64,000 nt of DNA from Lantana camara (Eukaryota; Streptophyta; Magnoliopsida; Lamiales; Verbenaceae). Shown here piece by piece: positions 32,108 through 42,899 of the stretch. Location: NCBI GenBank assembly GCA_037501455.1, contig CM074858.1:95144501-95208500 (forward strand), given 5' to 3'. Below the pieces are notes generated by a model, which did not search any database, was not told where the DNA came from, and saw only the letters and a list, made by a program, of their open reading frames with translations. Position 1 is the first letter of the stretch. The number at the start of each line of letters is the position of its first letter. A program made the translations under genes and the position numbers.

Positions 32108-32693
32108 TTTTAGGTGGTTTTAATTGAAGGCACCTTGAGACATTTGATGCATATCCATCTGAAACCTTAATACTTTTCAAAGTCTTGCAGAATCTCTCTT
32201 TCTCATTTTTATCTAATGCGAAAGAAGCTGTAGGCAGCCATTTCTGTCCAGAATCATCTACGAAAGGATGCAACCTTGTTTTTATCCCTATTTTTTTCAA
32301 ATCCAAACTCGCATTATAATTATCCTTTGACTTCGCAAAGTCGAGCAATGTGTACAAGACCTTCTCACAAACATTCTTTTCAATGTGCATGAAATCCAGA
32401 TTGTGTCTTACCAAATTTGTTTCCCAATATGACAAATCAAAGAAAATACTTTTTTTCTTCCAGTTATAAGGTAAGTTTTGCTCACTAACCTTTTTTCCAA
32501 ATTTATTCTCGATATGCTTAACGTCATCAAATACCGTTGATGATCCCCTCAAGTATGGAGCTGCTTTTCGATGCTTTTCTGTTCCATCAAATGACCCTTT
32601 GTCATTTCGAAAAGGATGATCCTCAGGCAAGAAAATACGATGGCACATGTAGCAGAATTTACGAGAGTTGTCCAGCCAAACTGAGTTCATCAT
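32073..32693 (-). pseudogene. CACTA (En/Spm) TNP2-type transposase fragment
   Basis: The 206-aa reverse frame contains NLVRHNLDFMHIEKNVCEKVLYTLL and NSRKFCYMCHRIFL, words typical of the TNP2/Transposase_21 family of plant CACTA elements. It covers only part of the usual ~700-1000 aa protein. The last ~10 residues come from the left 39-bp direct repeat, so the C-terminus is not native. No CACTA termini were found nearby. Confidence 0.8.
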
Positions 32694-32724
32694 AGGAAAA
32701 CAAAATATATGTCAAGAGTACTAA
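32686..32724 (+). repeat. 39-bp direct repeat, right copy
   Basis: See the left copy at 32069-32107. One G/A difference. Confidence 0.9.
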
Positions 32725-32938
32725 ATCGATTATCATCATATGAACATTTCATTCATAAATTCAATAATAAAATTAAATTCCATTTTAAAAATATTCATAA
32801 AAATTTATAACGAATTAAAAAAATAAATAATAAAAGATTAATTATAATAAACAATTAATTACATAATTAATTAATTTAAATGCGCAATTAATTCATACAC
32901 ATGTCATACCTGTACGGCCGAAAAATCGGGGCGTTACA
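32725..32938 (+). mobile_element. End fragment of the TGTAGCACC...GGGCGTTACA LTR family
   Basis: The stretch ends CGGGGCGTTACA (to 32938), the same terminus as the LTR-like element ending at 52189. The preceding AT-rich body is compatible with that family. The left end is missing or was replaced by the CACTA region. Confidence 0.45.
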
Positions 32939-33537
32939 GTGGCGATTCCACCTCTTCAAAGTAATAGCACTGGCCCAGCGGACAAAGATCTCGTCAAGTA
33001 GACCGGTTGCTATAAGCTTTCTCCAATAATTGTGCCAATAACTGATTTAATTTTGGATTAAGGCCTCTCCAGGATTAATTCTAACAAGCTTTGTAAATCT
33101 GTTGGACCCTGCAACAGTTCCGAATTTCCGATATACACATTTTCTTCTCAGACTTTGAACAATTTCTTTTCTTTTTATTATTATTATTATTTTTTACCAG
33201 GAAGGCTCAATCCAAAATCTCGTTAACAAAAGTATCAATCTCACCAACCCATTGCCTATTGACTTCTTCCTCGTTTAAGGAGTCCTCCTCAGTAGCTTAT
33301 TTTTTAGAACTTCTGCTTAAGAGCTCAGTTTCAAGTCGTTGGCTTTCTTGATTTACGCCTCTGTTTCCTGTTCTTTCCGCTTATCCATCTCTCGGATATC
33401 CTGAAGCATGCATAAATCTCGGAACAAAGCGGACTCCGGTGCAGCGGTGGAGACCGCCAACGGTGGTGTGTTCCCTGCGGCGGAGGCGAAGGTGTTTCCG
33501 CTTGGAAAGGCGGCGCAACGGTGCTAACAGGGCGGAT
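32939..33537. other. Unassigned DNA with a GC-rich patch
   Basis: A GC-rich patch at about 33430-33535 looks like old coding sequence on either strand but I cannot name it. (TTA)n-like sequence lies near 33175-33195. Confidence 0.35.
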
Positions 33538-33792
33538 TCAGAATTTTTTGATAGCCGAGGCTAAAAATTTTTGTGGCAGAAATATATATCCATTAATACG
33601 AATAAGGTCGTTAGATATATATTCTCTTCGAATGCGACCTTTAGAAAGGATATCATAACTTCGTTTTCGTAGTCCCGGGTCACTAATTATGTCTTTAGGA
33701 TTAAATTCTACACAACTAATATTGATTCTTTCTTGGTTGGCAATCGAACTTGAGGATTCAATAGAACTTGAGGATTCAATAGAACTTTTCAA
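33538..33792 (-). pseudogene. N-terminal fragment of a hAT-like (TTF/ZMYM1-type) transposase
   Basis: The reverse frame reads a Ser-rich start followed by SDPGLRKRSYDILSKGR and IRREYI. This resembles the segment before the TTF-type zinc finger in plant 'zinc finger MYM-type protein 1-like' transposases (LPSDPGLR...IRRAYL). It is only 84 aa and lacks the zinc finger and catalytic part. A short tandem repeat encodes IESSSSIESSSSI. Confidence 0.5.
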
Positions 33793-34634
33793 TCTTTTGC
33801 TAAAATATAGATGCTTGATTACAAACTACGATACCAAATCAAAAAAAAAAAAAAAAAAATTAATGAGCTTACACACTCAATAAACATATAAAGATTGAAT
33901 ATTTTATAAATATATAAAACTTAAACATTCAATAAGAATTTACAGAAATAATTTACTTCAAAAAAATTAAGGACCAAGTAACCAATTCACAAAAAAAATT
34001 TAAAAAAATTAAGAACAAAAACTCTCCGCCCATCGGTGCTAAGGCCGGACTGCTTGGTCGGTGTTTGTTTTGGTGCCGGCTACTGCTCGACGGCTTGCAA
34101 CGGCTGTTGCGGATGACCGGTGGGGTTCTTGGATGGTTGGCCGGCTATCAAAGCTGCATTGTAGCTTGGCTCAGGGTTGGGAGGAAATTTGTTTGTATGT
34201 ATCCCTGAGGTGTTTGTTTCACTAAATAACCCTTCAATTATTTTCCTTTTTTTTTTTTTTAAATTCCAGAGATATAATGGAAATTAATTAATTATTTAAA
34301 TAGATTAAAATGAAAAACATAACTTTTACAGGGACTAAATTGCAAAGAAATTTTTTATCTCAACCATCTTTTACAACACTTCTTCAGGACCTAGAAAGCA
34401 ACCCTAATCCACCTCTTGCACCCGACTGCATATTGGCGTAAGCTGAAGAACAGATCACGCGCGTCAGGATGAGGCCCCACCGCGGTGCCGCCGTAGTATC
34501 TCCACCGCCGGAGTTGAAGAAGGAGGCGAGAAAGGGTAGTAGCATTGGTTGGGGCTTTTGGGGAAGGGCACCCTCGCCGCCGCCCCGATGGCGGCAACAT
34601 CTTCTTCCGCCCTCATCCGGCACTCTTCGTCTAC
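33793..34634. other. Intergenic, no gene called
   Basis: A-rich and T-rich runs lie at about 33839 and 34245. The GC-rich 34390-34630 has overlapping open frames on both strands with no recognisable product. Confidence 0.4.
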
Positions 34635-34738
34635 CGCCTACAACCCTTCCATCGCCGTCCTCTCCCATCTTTCTATCGAGCTCCTACGCCTACAACCCTT
34701 CCATCGCCGTCCTCTCCCATCTTTCTATCGAGCTCCTA
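34635..34738 (+). repeat. 52-bp tandem duplication
   Basis: Two adjacent identical or near-identical copies of a 52-bp unit starting CGCCTACAACCCTTCC (34635-34686 and 34687-34738). The unit is not a multiple of three, so it shifts any reading frame. Confidence 0.9.
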
Positions 34739-34822
34739 TTTGATTACAACCGAGTTCAGTCACTCTCAATGTTTGCCTAGCTAATGGTCAGTTCCTGCAC
34801 AAATAACTTTAATTGTGTCTAT

Positions 34823-35422
34823 TGATGTTGGCCAAAAAATGGCTAACACCAAAATAATTTATATCTGGGAAATTGGGGATTTAATCAAGCTGTAAATAGG
34901 GAAATAAACATTAAAGTGTGTATTAACGTAAATTGCAGAGAAAGTGAAAGAAAAATAGAAATAACGATGAATGAAAATAAAGTATGAAGTTGCTGATAAT
35001 CCTCAATCTTCTAAGCCTTCTGTGTACAAGGATATTCTGAAAGATACAATCTCTATTCTCGAGAATTTATGAAAATTGCAGTAAAGTATAATAAAGGGAA
35101 ATAATGGAGATAATAGCTGCTAAAAAGAAAGAAAATAGTGGTTCTTAGTATTGGGGCTGCTAGGGTTTTTTGGAGAAATCCCAAATGACGATAAGAGGCT
35201 GAAATCCTCTTCTCTCTCCCCTTTTATTCTCTTCCAAAGCAGTTGTGACTTCCCAAAAAATCCAGGCACGTGCCAACTCTTTTGAACTACTCCCACGTTC
35301 TCCACTTCTGACCCATCCTTCCCCCACTTCTCTCAATCCCTTTTCTTTCTTTAACCGATATAATATCTCCCTTATCTTCTATTTAATTAATTCACAAAAT
35401 AAGAGAAAAAGGGCCCACATCA
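34823..35422 (-). repeat. 3' LTR of the reverse LARD-like element
   Basis: 600 bp, from TGATGTTGGCC to GGGCCCACATCA on the plus strand. Confidence 0.92.
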
Positions 35423-35440
35423 TCACTCCCCCCTACTCTT
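35423..35440 (-). other. Polypurine tract of the reverse element
   Basis: On the reverse strand AAGAGTAGGGGGGAGTGA directly precedes the LTR. Confidence 0.8.
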
Positions 35441-35537
35441 ACGGTCGAAAAGTATAGACGACTGTGAGAGTAGTAAAATCTTAAAGAACAACGGACGTCT
35501 TGAAATGGTTGATCTTCCTTCTCGGGTACGGTGATTG

Positions 35538-35606
35538 TCTCGTTAAAAACCTCACTCGGGAAAACCACATGGGAAAAACCCTCATGAGTAAAAAGAGTAC
35601 AACCGT
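35538..35606 (-). other. Conserved retroelement motif with weak stem-loop
   Basis: The reverse strand reads TACTCTTTTTACTCATGAGG, then GTTTTTCCCATGTGG, then GAGTGAGGTTTTTAACGAG. The same layout occurs at 42673-42740. The order 'TACTCTTTTT, arm, TTTTCCCA, arm, GGTTTTTAAYGAG' recurs in plant LTR elements. Confidence 0.55.
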
Positions 35607-35639
35607 TGCAACCCGTACCCAAGGCATAGTTGGAATTCT

Positions 35640-35910
35640 ACTTCTTGAAACTTGCTGACATTCTGCTTCTTGGAACTTGCTGACGTTCTGCTTATTGAGA
35701 GTTAGTTGATGTTCCGCTTTCTCCTTTCAGCTTAATTTTCCCTTCACGTGTTCTGCTTTCTCCTTTCAGCTTAACTGATTTTCGCTTGCTCCTTTCTGCT
35801 CGTGTGCCCCCTTCTGCTTTTCTTTCTTTCTGCTTTTCTTTTCTTTCTGCCTTTCCTTCCTGCTCGTGCGTCCCTTTCTGCTTTTCTTTCTTTCCAGCTC
35901 CATTATAAAT
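35640..35910. repeat. Degenerate short repeats (CTTCTGCTTTTCTTTC)
   Basis: Pyrimidine-rich units such as TTCTGCTTTCTCCTTTCAGCTT and TTCTGCTTTTCTTTC recur in tandem. They are part of the non-coding interior of the LARD-like element. Confidence 0.7.
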
Positions 35911-38900
35911 ATCTCTTCTTCCCCAAAGTTTGGCGGGAGTATGTTCCTGTAACCTGTCTTCTCAAGATGTAATAATTTTCAAAATATGATCATATTCGAA
36001 AATCAGGAGATAATTATTCAACATCTCTAAAACAATTCATCAAGGAGGATCAATCAATTCTTAACACTGAAAAGATAATTCCCGAAAATCAAAGTTGTAA
36101 AAGATAATAGTTAAGAAATTATGAAAGTAACTTTCTTAAATCCGTCATAATAAATATCTAAAGAAATTGTTCAAATAATTCCTAAGCTTTGCCCAACTAT
36201 CAATTAATTCAAGACCATCATCATTACTTAATTTGATAAGCTTAAAGAATTAGAAAAGAAGTCACCGGGAGTTGGAGTGCTTTGACAAATAGGGTCCACT
36301 TCATCTTGGTTTATTTCAAAGACGAATTCCTCTCCTGCTTTAATAAAATGACCACGTGTAGCTTGATCTTGATGCTGCTATGATCACACCACCTAACATT
36401 CTTCATCAAAATTCTCCCAAGATATATGCAAATATCCCTTTTTTTTTTTTTTTTTTTTCCGAACATGGTCCTGCAACATACTTCTCAATATCCAATAACT
36501 TATTAAAATAATTCTACTAGCTATTAAAATAACTCATTTGATAGACAAGATAATTCCTAAAATATTAGAGATATCTTTCAAGTCAGAGATTGTTTGTACA
36601 TATACGTATATTTTTTATAACATTATAGTTGGTATTTCATAAGAAAGAGAAAATTAATGGAAAGGTAAAATATCACCCGAAATTTGAAGCATCGGGTGTG
36701 ACTTTGTGCTCTGCTCCTAATCCAATCACGCCATGCGATCTTTTTCGACAAAGTTTCTCGAAATATTTAAAAATATATCATTTCCTTCGGGAGTTTGGCG
36801 AGAGCAAATTCCCTGCAAAATATTTCTCAAGGTATATCCCAGATTATGAAGATAATAACAATTCTATTTTTAAAAGGGATTGAAATGGCTCTTTCCAAAG
36901 AAATAAAGAGAATTATAAAGAAACTCCCAAAGTCAACCCAGTATCTTTTAAGCTACGGACATCTGTTACTCATAGCATTGTAGGTAATAATCTTCAAAGT
37001 TATTAAAGAAAAGGAATGGTATCACCCGCAAATCGAAAAGTTGTGGCACTTGGGGCTTTAATTAATATTTCTCCCAAATCAATCCTCATCTTCTCCTTTA
37101 TGCTATTACCAAGACTCCCAGCTACTTCCTCTTGGTAGGGATATCGCAGGTCACCATTACGGATATATCAACGAGTCCGCTCACCATTGGCCACCAAGCA
37201 TCCTTCTTTCTTCTTTTGCCGCAATGATTCACATTTCTTCTCTTATTTCTTTTTTGTATTTGTTTACTTATTTGCAATCCAAGACATCGGAGGTTGATTT
37301 CTTCTTCCTTTGTGCAGATCCGTGTTGCTCCTCCGTTGTCGGTCGATGTTACCCAGGTGGAGCTCTTTACTTCCGGCGCCTTTTCTCCCACACTTGCTTC
37401 TTCCTTTTTTTTCTTATTCTTTTTATTTTTAGCCCAAAGATCAAAGCTGGGATCGGGTAGCTCTGAGTTTTTCTTCCGATTCCTTGCCGCGTCGCTGCCT
37501 ACGCAGGTTGCCGCGGCTCGTCTCCACTCGCCGCCGTAACGCCGCACAGGTAAGGTTGTCACCTTCCTCCGCTTCTCTCTCATTTTTTTTTCTTGTGGCG
37601 AGTAATTGGACCTAGTGCCGCGAATTTGAGCTTTCCCCTGTTCTTTTGCAGCGCCGCCGCTGTTGAGAAGCGCCGCTACCGTTCGCCATCATTGTTTCGT
37701 CGTAACTCCACAGCTCCGCTGCCGTTCGCCGCCTGCACCGGCAAGGGCGTTGAGCCACCCTCCTTCCTTTCTCATTTTTGGTGTTTTTTCTGGAGCATCG
37801 GGTTATGAGGGTTGTAGATCTGAGCCTCCTATCGTGATTTTACAACTTTCACATAGCAGCACCGTCGCCTCCGCCGTAGCGCGCCATACCTTTGTCTGAA
37901 ATGGTGAGTCTTTTAACCCGATATCCCCCCTTTGCTTTTCTTCCTTTCCTCCTCGCATCACTTGACCAATGGAGCAAAAGTTTACCAATGAACTAGACCA
38001 GATCTGGTCGTTGCCGATGCGGGCCTTAGCTGCCGATCGCGGCCGCGCTCTGCCGGTGGCGCTGCATCGCGGGTGGCGCCGCTGTTGCCTTAGCGGTGTA
38101 CCGTCATGGTTTTGGTTGCACTTCCTTCTACTCACATCGTCTCTCTTTTTTATGCATCTCTTTGCTATTGCTTAGCTAAAGATTGCTCTTTTGTTGCAGA
38201 TTTGGAGCAAAAATCAGCCCGCTGCCAGCTATTTCGGTCGCCACCACCTCATTTGAAGAGATGTCCCTCTTTGGTGATTATTTTGGGATTTTGGTGCTTC
38301 GTGGTGAATCGAGCTTGCTATTAGTAACTAGACGCTCTTCTTGTTGAAGGCAAAATTGAATCTTTGAATTCTTGCTTGATTGGTGACATGTTGATATTGT
38401 TGCTGGTTGTAAAATTGATGGAATTTTCTTGTTTATGCTCTTCCAGCTTTCTAAGGGTGAAACTTGTAGCCTTTTTTGTCGGTTGTCCACTCTTTTGCTC
38501 CTCGAGCATGTATATGTTGGATTGTTGTATTGTAGCTTCGTTGTGATAAAGACAACTTCTTGTAATAAAAATATGTTGCATTTGGTTTTTATAATGGCAA
38601 ATCTTGTTGCCTTGTCTCTTTGACCTCTTGTTGGTAGTATTATTGGTCTGCTTCTCCTTTGCTTTAATTGAAATTAACCTCACTTTCTTCTGCTTTCTAG
38701 CTTATTGTCTTGTACCCTGTTTGTTGCTTTTCTTCTAGTATTCTTCAAGGAGTCCATGTGTTAAAGATCGGCAGCAGGTTGAGATCCGCAACTCGGTAGT
38801 AGGATGTTGAGATCAGCCACTCAGTAGCAGGAGGTTGAGGTCAGCAGCAGGAACTGCCTCCTTCTGAACTTCTTGTGAAACTTCCAGCTAATGTCTGAAT

Positions 38901-39956
38901 GTATCCTCCAGGTGGAGGCTTTCACGTTCAGCAGCAAGTATTACGGTCAGGTTGGGCAGCTGCAGGGATAAAGCTAGACAGTTGTAAACAGAAGGTTCGA
39001 CTTCCCCCTGTTGGTACTTTTTTAGCTCACTCTTTTCCGTCTACCGGAGCAGCTGATTTTCCAGCACAGTCAGCAACGTAAGGGAGGTTTATGCTCCTTT
39101 GAATTTCCTGAACCTGCAAAGACTTTAAAAATTTTCTCTTGCATTTGTTTTTTAATTTAGTTTACTAGACTGAGCTCGGTTCATTTGAGCTGCATGTTGG
39201 ATTTTAGTTTTCGTTCATTTCCATCGAGCGTTCATGAATGTTTTGGACACTTGATTTTTCTCTTTTGGCACATACTTGCTATATTGTACGGGCATCTGGT
39301 ACGTGTCTAGTCTTCCTTTTCTTTTCACTTTTTTTTTTTTTTTTTCCTTCTGCTAGTAGGAAGTAGGCAGTCTAAGGAGGAGGTTTCGGTGCAGTTCTGA
39401 CAAAGACCCTCTCCTTGCCCTACCTGTTGCTCTCCTGTTCAACTGGGAGCATGTACTACCTGGCAGGTATTTATGGTGGAAGACTGCCAGATCAGTTCGT
39501 GCTTAGGGCATTCTATCCGGCCCTAGCAAAAGCTGCTCCCTTCCAGTTAGGTGGCTAACCCTCCTGGTAGGAGCAGGTGGAGAATCACTCCCAAGAGCTT
39601 TTCCTCTAGCTCTTCCCAAGGTATTTACGTAATCAACGCGCCTTCCCAAGAGGGACTTATTTGTGTGCCCTCCTCCACCCGGGATTTTCAAGTATCGTTA
39701 AAGCTCGATCTTTTAACGATGTAGCCGCGGAGGCTTTGCATGTGCTTGCTCTCAAGTGTCAATTCAACAATAATATAATGCATTCAAAGCATAATACAAG
39801 ATAGTTCTTTTTTCATTATAATGCATTTCTCACGAATCTCATGGATTTAAGTCATTCTAATAAATCATCAACATAAAACATAATCTCATTCTTTCTTATG
39901 AATTGAAATATCGAAAAGTTTATGTAAACAACTATCAAACATGCGAATAAAACGTG
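35911..39956. other. Non-coding interior of the LARD-like element
   Basis: About 4 kb without retroelement domains. The part 37450-38300 is GC-richer, with splice-like sites (for example an ATG followed by GTGAGT near 37902 and TTGTTGCAG near 38200) and CCGCCG words, as if first exons or 5' UTRs of host genes had been captured. I could not identify a donor gene. T runs lie at about 36438 and 39328. Confidence 0.45.
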
Positions 39957-40155
39957 GGAACCTGGAAGTTCTGATAGTATGTTTCTCTTCCTGCTTTCCT
40001 TCCAGGTGTGCAGGCTGCCCGCCTGCTTAGCAGAAATAACCCCTTCAGGTTTTGGCTGGAACCTGGAAGTTCTGATGATACGTTCTTCCTTCTGCCCTCC
40101 TTCCAGGTGTGCAGGCCGCCGGCCTGCTCAACCGAAAACTCTTTCAGGTTTTGAG
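39957..40155. repeat. ~100-bp tandem duplication in the LARD-like interior
   Basis: Two units (39957-40057 and 40058-40155) begin GGAACCTGGAAGTTCTGAT and share TTCCAGGTGTGCAGGC and TTTCAGGTTTTG. Confidence 0.85.
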
Positions 40156-40516
40156 CATTTCAAGGTTGAGGTAACCTTATTCCGTCAGTCTCTTCCAGTT
40201 TGTGGACTTTCCGTCATGCAACTTTCACAATTTTGAGGGGCTTTTCCTAGCTGCGGCCCAGCTTTCCTACAGGTTTCAGCGTTTCTGCTTTTCTAGGGAT
40301 CCTTCTCCAGCTCACTTTCTCCTGCACTTCCTGGTTCTGCAAGAGTCACTTGAATCTTTCTGGTGAGAGATATCTTCTCTGCTCTTTCACCCTTGGTAGC
40401 TGGTCCTTCCTGCCGAAGTTCTGTCTGGGAGCGTTCCTTCCTGGTGGTCTTCTTCCCGTCTGGTAGTCCATAGGTGGCGGTGGCGCCACTTGCTGCCAGG
40501 CAGCTCTGCCCGTAGC

Positions 40517-41230
40517 CTAAGCTCCGTTCCCACCAGCTCCCTGCAGTGTCAGAGTGTCCCTAGCTGAAGGTAAGCCCTCCCCAGCTGAAAGTGACACTAT
40601 TCTCTCAGCCGTCGGTTCTGCAACATATGGTGGCGGGGCTGTTCCCCGCCCCTGAGCTGGCGACTGGTCTCGATGAACTACGGCAGTAGCTACAGCTGCA
40701 TTAATCCTTTGTTGAAACTCCCCCGCTGTGAGGTGAATGGGGGTATCTGACCGTAAAAGGCGGCCTCCCAATCCTCCAGATCCTTCAGCTGCTTTCTTGG
40801 CCTGGAACTGTATGGCAGCGGTGCTGCTTCCTGTCGACGCCTCTCCAGGTATATCAGTCATTCTGGTCATTCTGGTAGTCTGCTGGCGGTTGAAGGTCTG
40901 GTTCAGCAATACTTCCAGCTCTTCAGCAGATGGCTGGTAATCCCCCTGCCTGCCTTCTCCAAGCGGGCAGGTCCGGTTCTCCAGGCAAGGAGTCTCCTGC
41001 ACCTGGAGGGAGCAACGGATTTCTGCTTCCTACCTCCTGTTCTTCACTTCAATAGTTCCTTTCAGTTGATGGTACGACTCGCCCAAGGGTGGATTCGGTT
41101 GGTGTGGGAAGAAGATTTGCGATGAGGAATTGACTTGACATATCACCAGTTGCGCTTTCGGCGTTGGTCTGGCCGGGGCCGACGGATTTGCTGAAAACGT
41201 CGGGGTATCAGATCCGGTGTTGGATGCCAT
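40517..41230 (-). pseudogene. Gag-like leader frame of the LARD-like element
   Basis: From ATG 41230 the reverse strand reads about 237 codons in one frame, interrupted by a TAG at 41030-41032. It begins MASNTGSDTP, is Pro/Gln/Thr-rich, and contains PSAEELEVLLNQTFNRQQ and HLTAGEFQQRINAAVATAV, which resembles the N-terminal leader of gypsy gag. The capsid and zinc-knuckle parts are missing. It sits right after the PBS, where gag is expected. The gag assignment rests on position and composition. Confidence 0.5.
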
Positions 41231-41274
41231 CAAAACTTTGAACAATCTCACGTCCTTCGCTCGATTTAATAGCT

Positions 41275-41292
41275 TTCCCACAGACGGCGCCA
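41275..41292 (-). other. Primer-binding site of the reverse element
   Basis: The reverse strand reads TGGCGCCGTCTGTGGGAA, identical over 18 bases to the Tat site at 5482-5499. Confidence 0.85.
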
Positions 41293-41294
41293 AA

Positions 41295-41894
41295 TGATGT
41301 TTGCCAAAAAATGGCTAACACCAAAATAATTTATATCTGGGAAATTGGGGATTTAATCAAGCTGTAAATAGGGAAATAAACATTAAAGTGAGTATTAACG
41401 TAAATTGCAGAGAAAGTGAAAGAAAAATAGAAATAACGATGAATGAAAATAAAGTATGAAGTTGCTGATAATCCTCAATCTTCTAAGCCTTCTGTGTACA
41501 AGGATATTCTGAAAGATACAATCTCTATTCTCGAGAATTTATGAAAATTGCAGTAAAGTATAATAAAGGGAAATAATGGAGATAATAGCTGCTAAAAAGA
41601 AAGAAAATAGTGGTTCTTAGTATTGGGACTGCTAGGGTTTTTTGGAGAAATCCCAAATGACGATAAGATGCTGAAATCCTCTTCTCTCTCCCCTTTTATT
41701 CTCTTCCAAAGCAGTTGTGACTTCCCCAAAAATCCAGGCACGTGCCAACTCTTTTGAACTACTCCCACGTTCTCCACTTCTGACCCATTCTTCCCCCACT
41801 TCTCTCAATCCCTTTTCTTTCTTTAACCGACATAATATCTCCCTTATCTTCTATTTAATTAATTCACAAAATAAGAGAAAAAGGGCCCACATCA
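41295..41894 (-). repeat. 5' LTR of the reverse LARD-like element
   Basis: 600 bp. On the reverse strand it starts TGATGTGGGCCC and ends ACATCA next to the PBS. Confidence 0.92.
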
Positions 41895-42292
41895 TCTATG
41901 TTGATATTTTTGCAATTTATATCCTTCCTTCTATTGATTTTCCAATCTTAATTTTGGGACTTGGCAGACAATTATTTAGAGGAATCGTGGGTATTTTTCC
42001 CCAAGACAGAAAAAATATGGTTGATTTAATTGCATTTCAAACAATTTCTAACTAGTTATGAAAACAATTCCTACTTGTTCAACCTTTATATGCATGGTGT
42101 ATAATTGTTGGTCATTGGAGCCCTGGATCCTTCAGAAAATGAGGGCTGACTGGTAGTAAAGATTTCCCACCCCTGCACCGTGCATCCTCTTTAATAACCT
42201 GATACTTGGCAATGCTTTTCAAGTCTGATCGAAGCTAACACAAACTGGAATCTCTAGACAAAGCCATCTGCACTCTTAAGGAACTTAACAAG

Positions 42293-42579
42293 AACCCAAA
42301 GTTGGGTCAATGCGGTTTTCATAAGCACAACAGCAAGAAAGCTGGATTGGAAACCAAGTCACCCAACAAAATGGTAATTGGAAGTTTGGAACTGACTGGA
42401 GAAATGCATGCAGAGGAGCTGAACATAAACCCAATGTTGGGTTAATTTGTTTTGCATTAAAGTTTATGCCAGCCGAGAAACAGAACGTCAACCCAATGGT
42501 GGGTTAATTTGTTTTCAGGACAACACCTTTTGGAGAATCTGCACACATGAAGAACTAAATATTAACCCAATTCTGGGTT
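42293..42579. repeat. Four AACCCAA-TTGGGTT palindromic repeats
   Basis: Near-palindromes AACCCAATGTTGGGTT and variants lie at 42293, 42428, 42490 and 42564. After copies 2 and 3 the word AATTTGTTTT follows, so they are parts of a degenerate longer unit. Confidence 0.75.
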
Positions 42580-42599
42580 ATTGTGTTTCAAGTCATCAT

Positions 42600-42878
42600 C
42601 AAGACATCAAATAGAAGTTGGAACTTAGATCATTCTTGTATAACTTAGTTGACCTTATTGCACGGGGTCCTGTTGTACTCTTTTTCCCTCAAGAAGGTTT
42701 TATCCATTTGGGTTTTACTTCTTGAGGTTTTTAATGAGGTAATTTGGGCCGTGCATGCATAGTTGGATAGGATATTTTCGGAACTTTCTTTGTATCTTTT
42801 GTACTTGTATATTCTTTCTTCCCTTCCTGAATAATATTTTTTACCTTTCACAAAAAAAAAAAAAAAAAAAAAAAAAAA
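42600..42878 (+). mobile_element. Retroelement 3' relic with stem-loop and poly-A tail
   Basis: A perfect 10-bp stem (CCTCAAGAAG at 42687-42696, CTTCTTGAGG at 42718-42727) lies in the TACTCTTTTT...GGTTTTTAATGAGG motif also found at 35538-35606. The sequence ends in a run of about 28 A (42851-42878). The poly-A suggests insertion of a polyadenylated transcript, but I found no target duplication. Confidence 0.45.
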
Positions 42879-42899
42879 GAAGATGAAGCCATCTTCTAT

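Larger units (their letters stand above)
34823..41894 (-). mobile_element. Non-autonomous LTR retrotransposon (LARD-like), reverse orientation
   Basis: It has two 600-bp LTRs (34823-35422 and 41295-41894) with only about 7 differences (~1.2%) and the perfect duplication TCTAT (34818-34822 and 41895-41899). Orientation is set by the primer-binding site beside the right LTR and the polypurine tract beside the left LTR, both read on the reverse strand. The 5.87-kb interior has no protease, reverse transcriptase or integrase. Only a short gag-like frame next to the PBS remains. It must borrow enzymes in trans; the shared PBS and TGAT...ATCA LTR ends point to a Tat-type partner. Confidence 0.88.

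Noticed and set aside
34384..34784. Overlapping GC-rich frames on both strands
   Set aside because: Frames are disrupted by the 52-bp duplication and match no known protein; no clear splice partner.
37122..37583. 153-aa Lys/Arg-rich frame on the reverse strand
   Set aside because: No domain; low-complexity, inside the non-coding part of the LARD-like element. Open by chance.
40517..41002. Independent host gene of 161 aa
   Set aside because: In frame with the leader beginning at 41230 right after the primer site and inside the LTR element, so it is treated as gag-like element sequence.
41895..42055. Possible exon after a TTGGCAG acceptor beside the LARD-like element
   Set aside because: About 27 residues without recognisable family; no matching upstream exon. 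Not enough to call.
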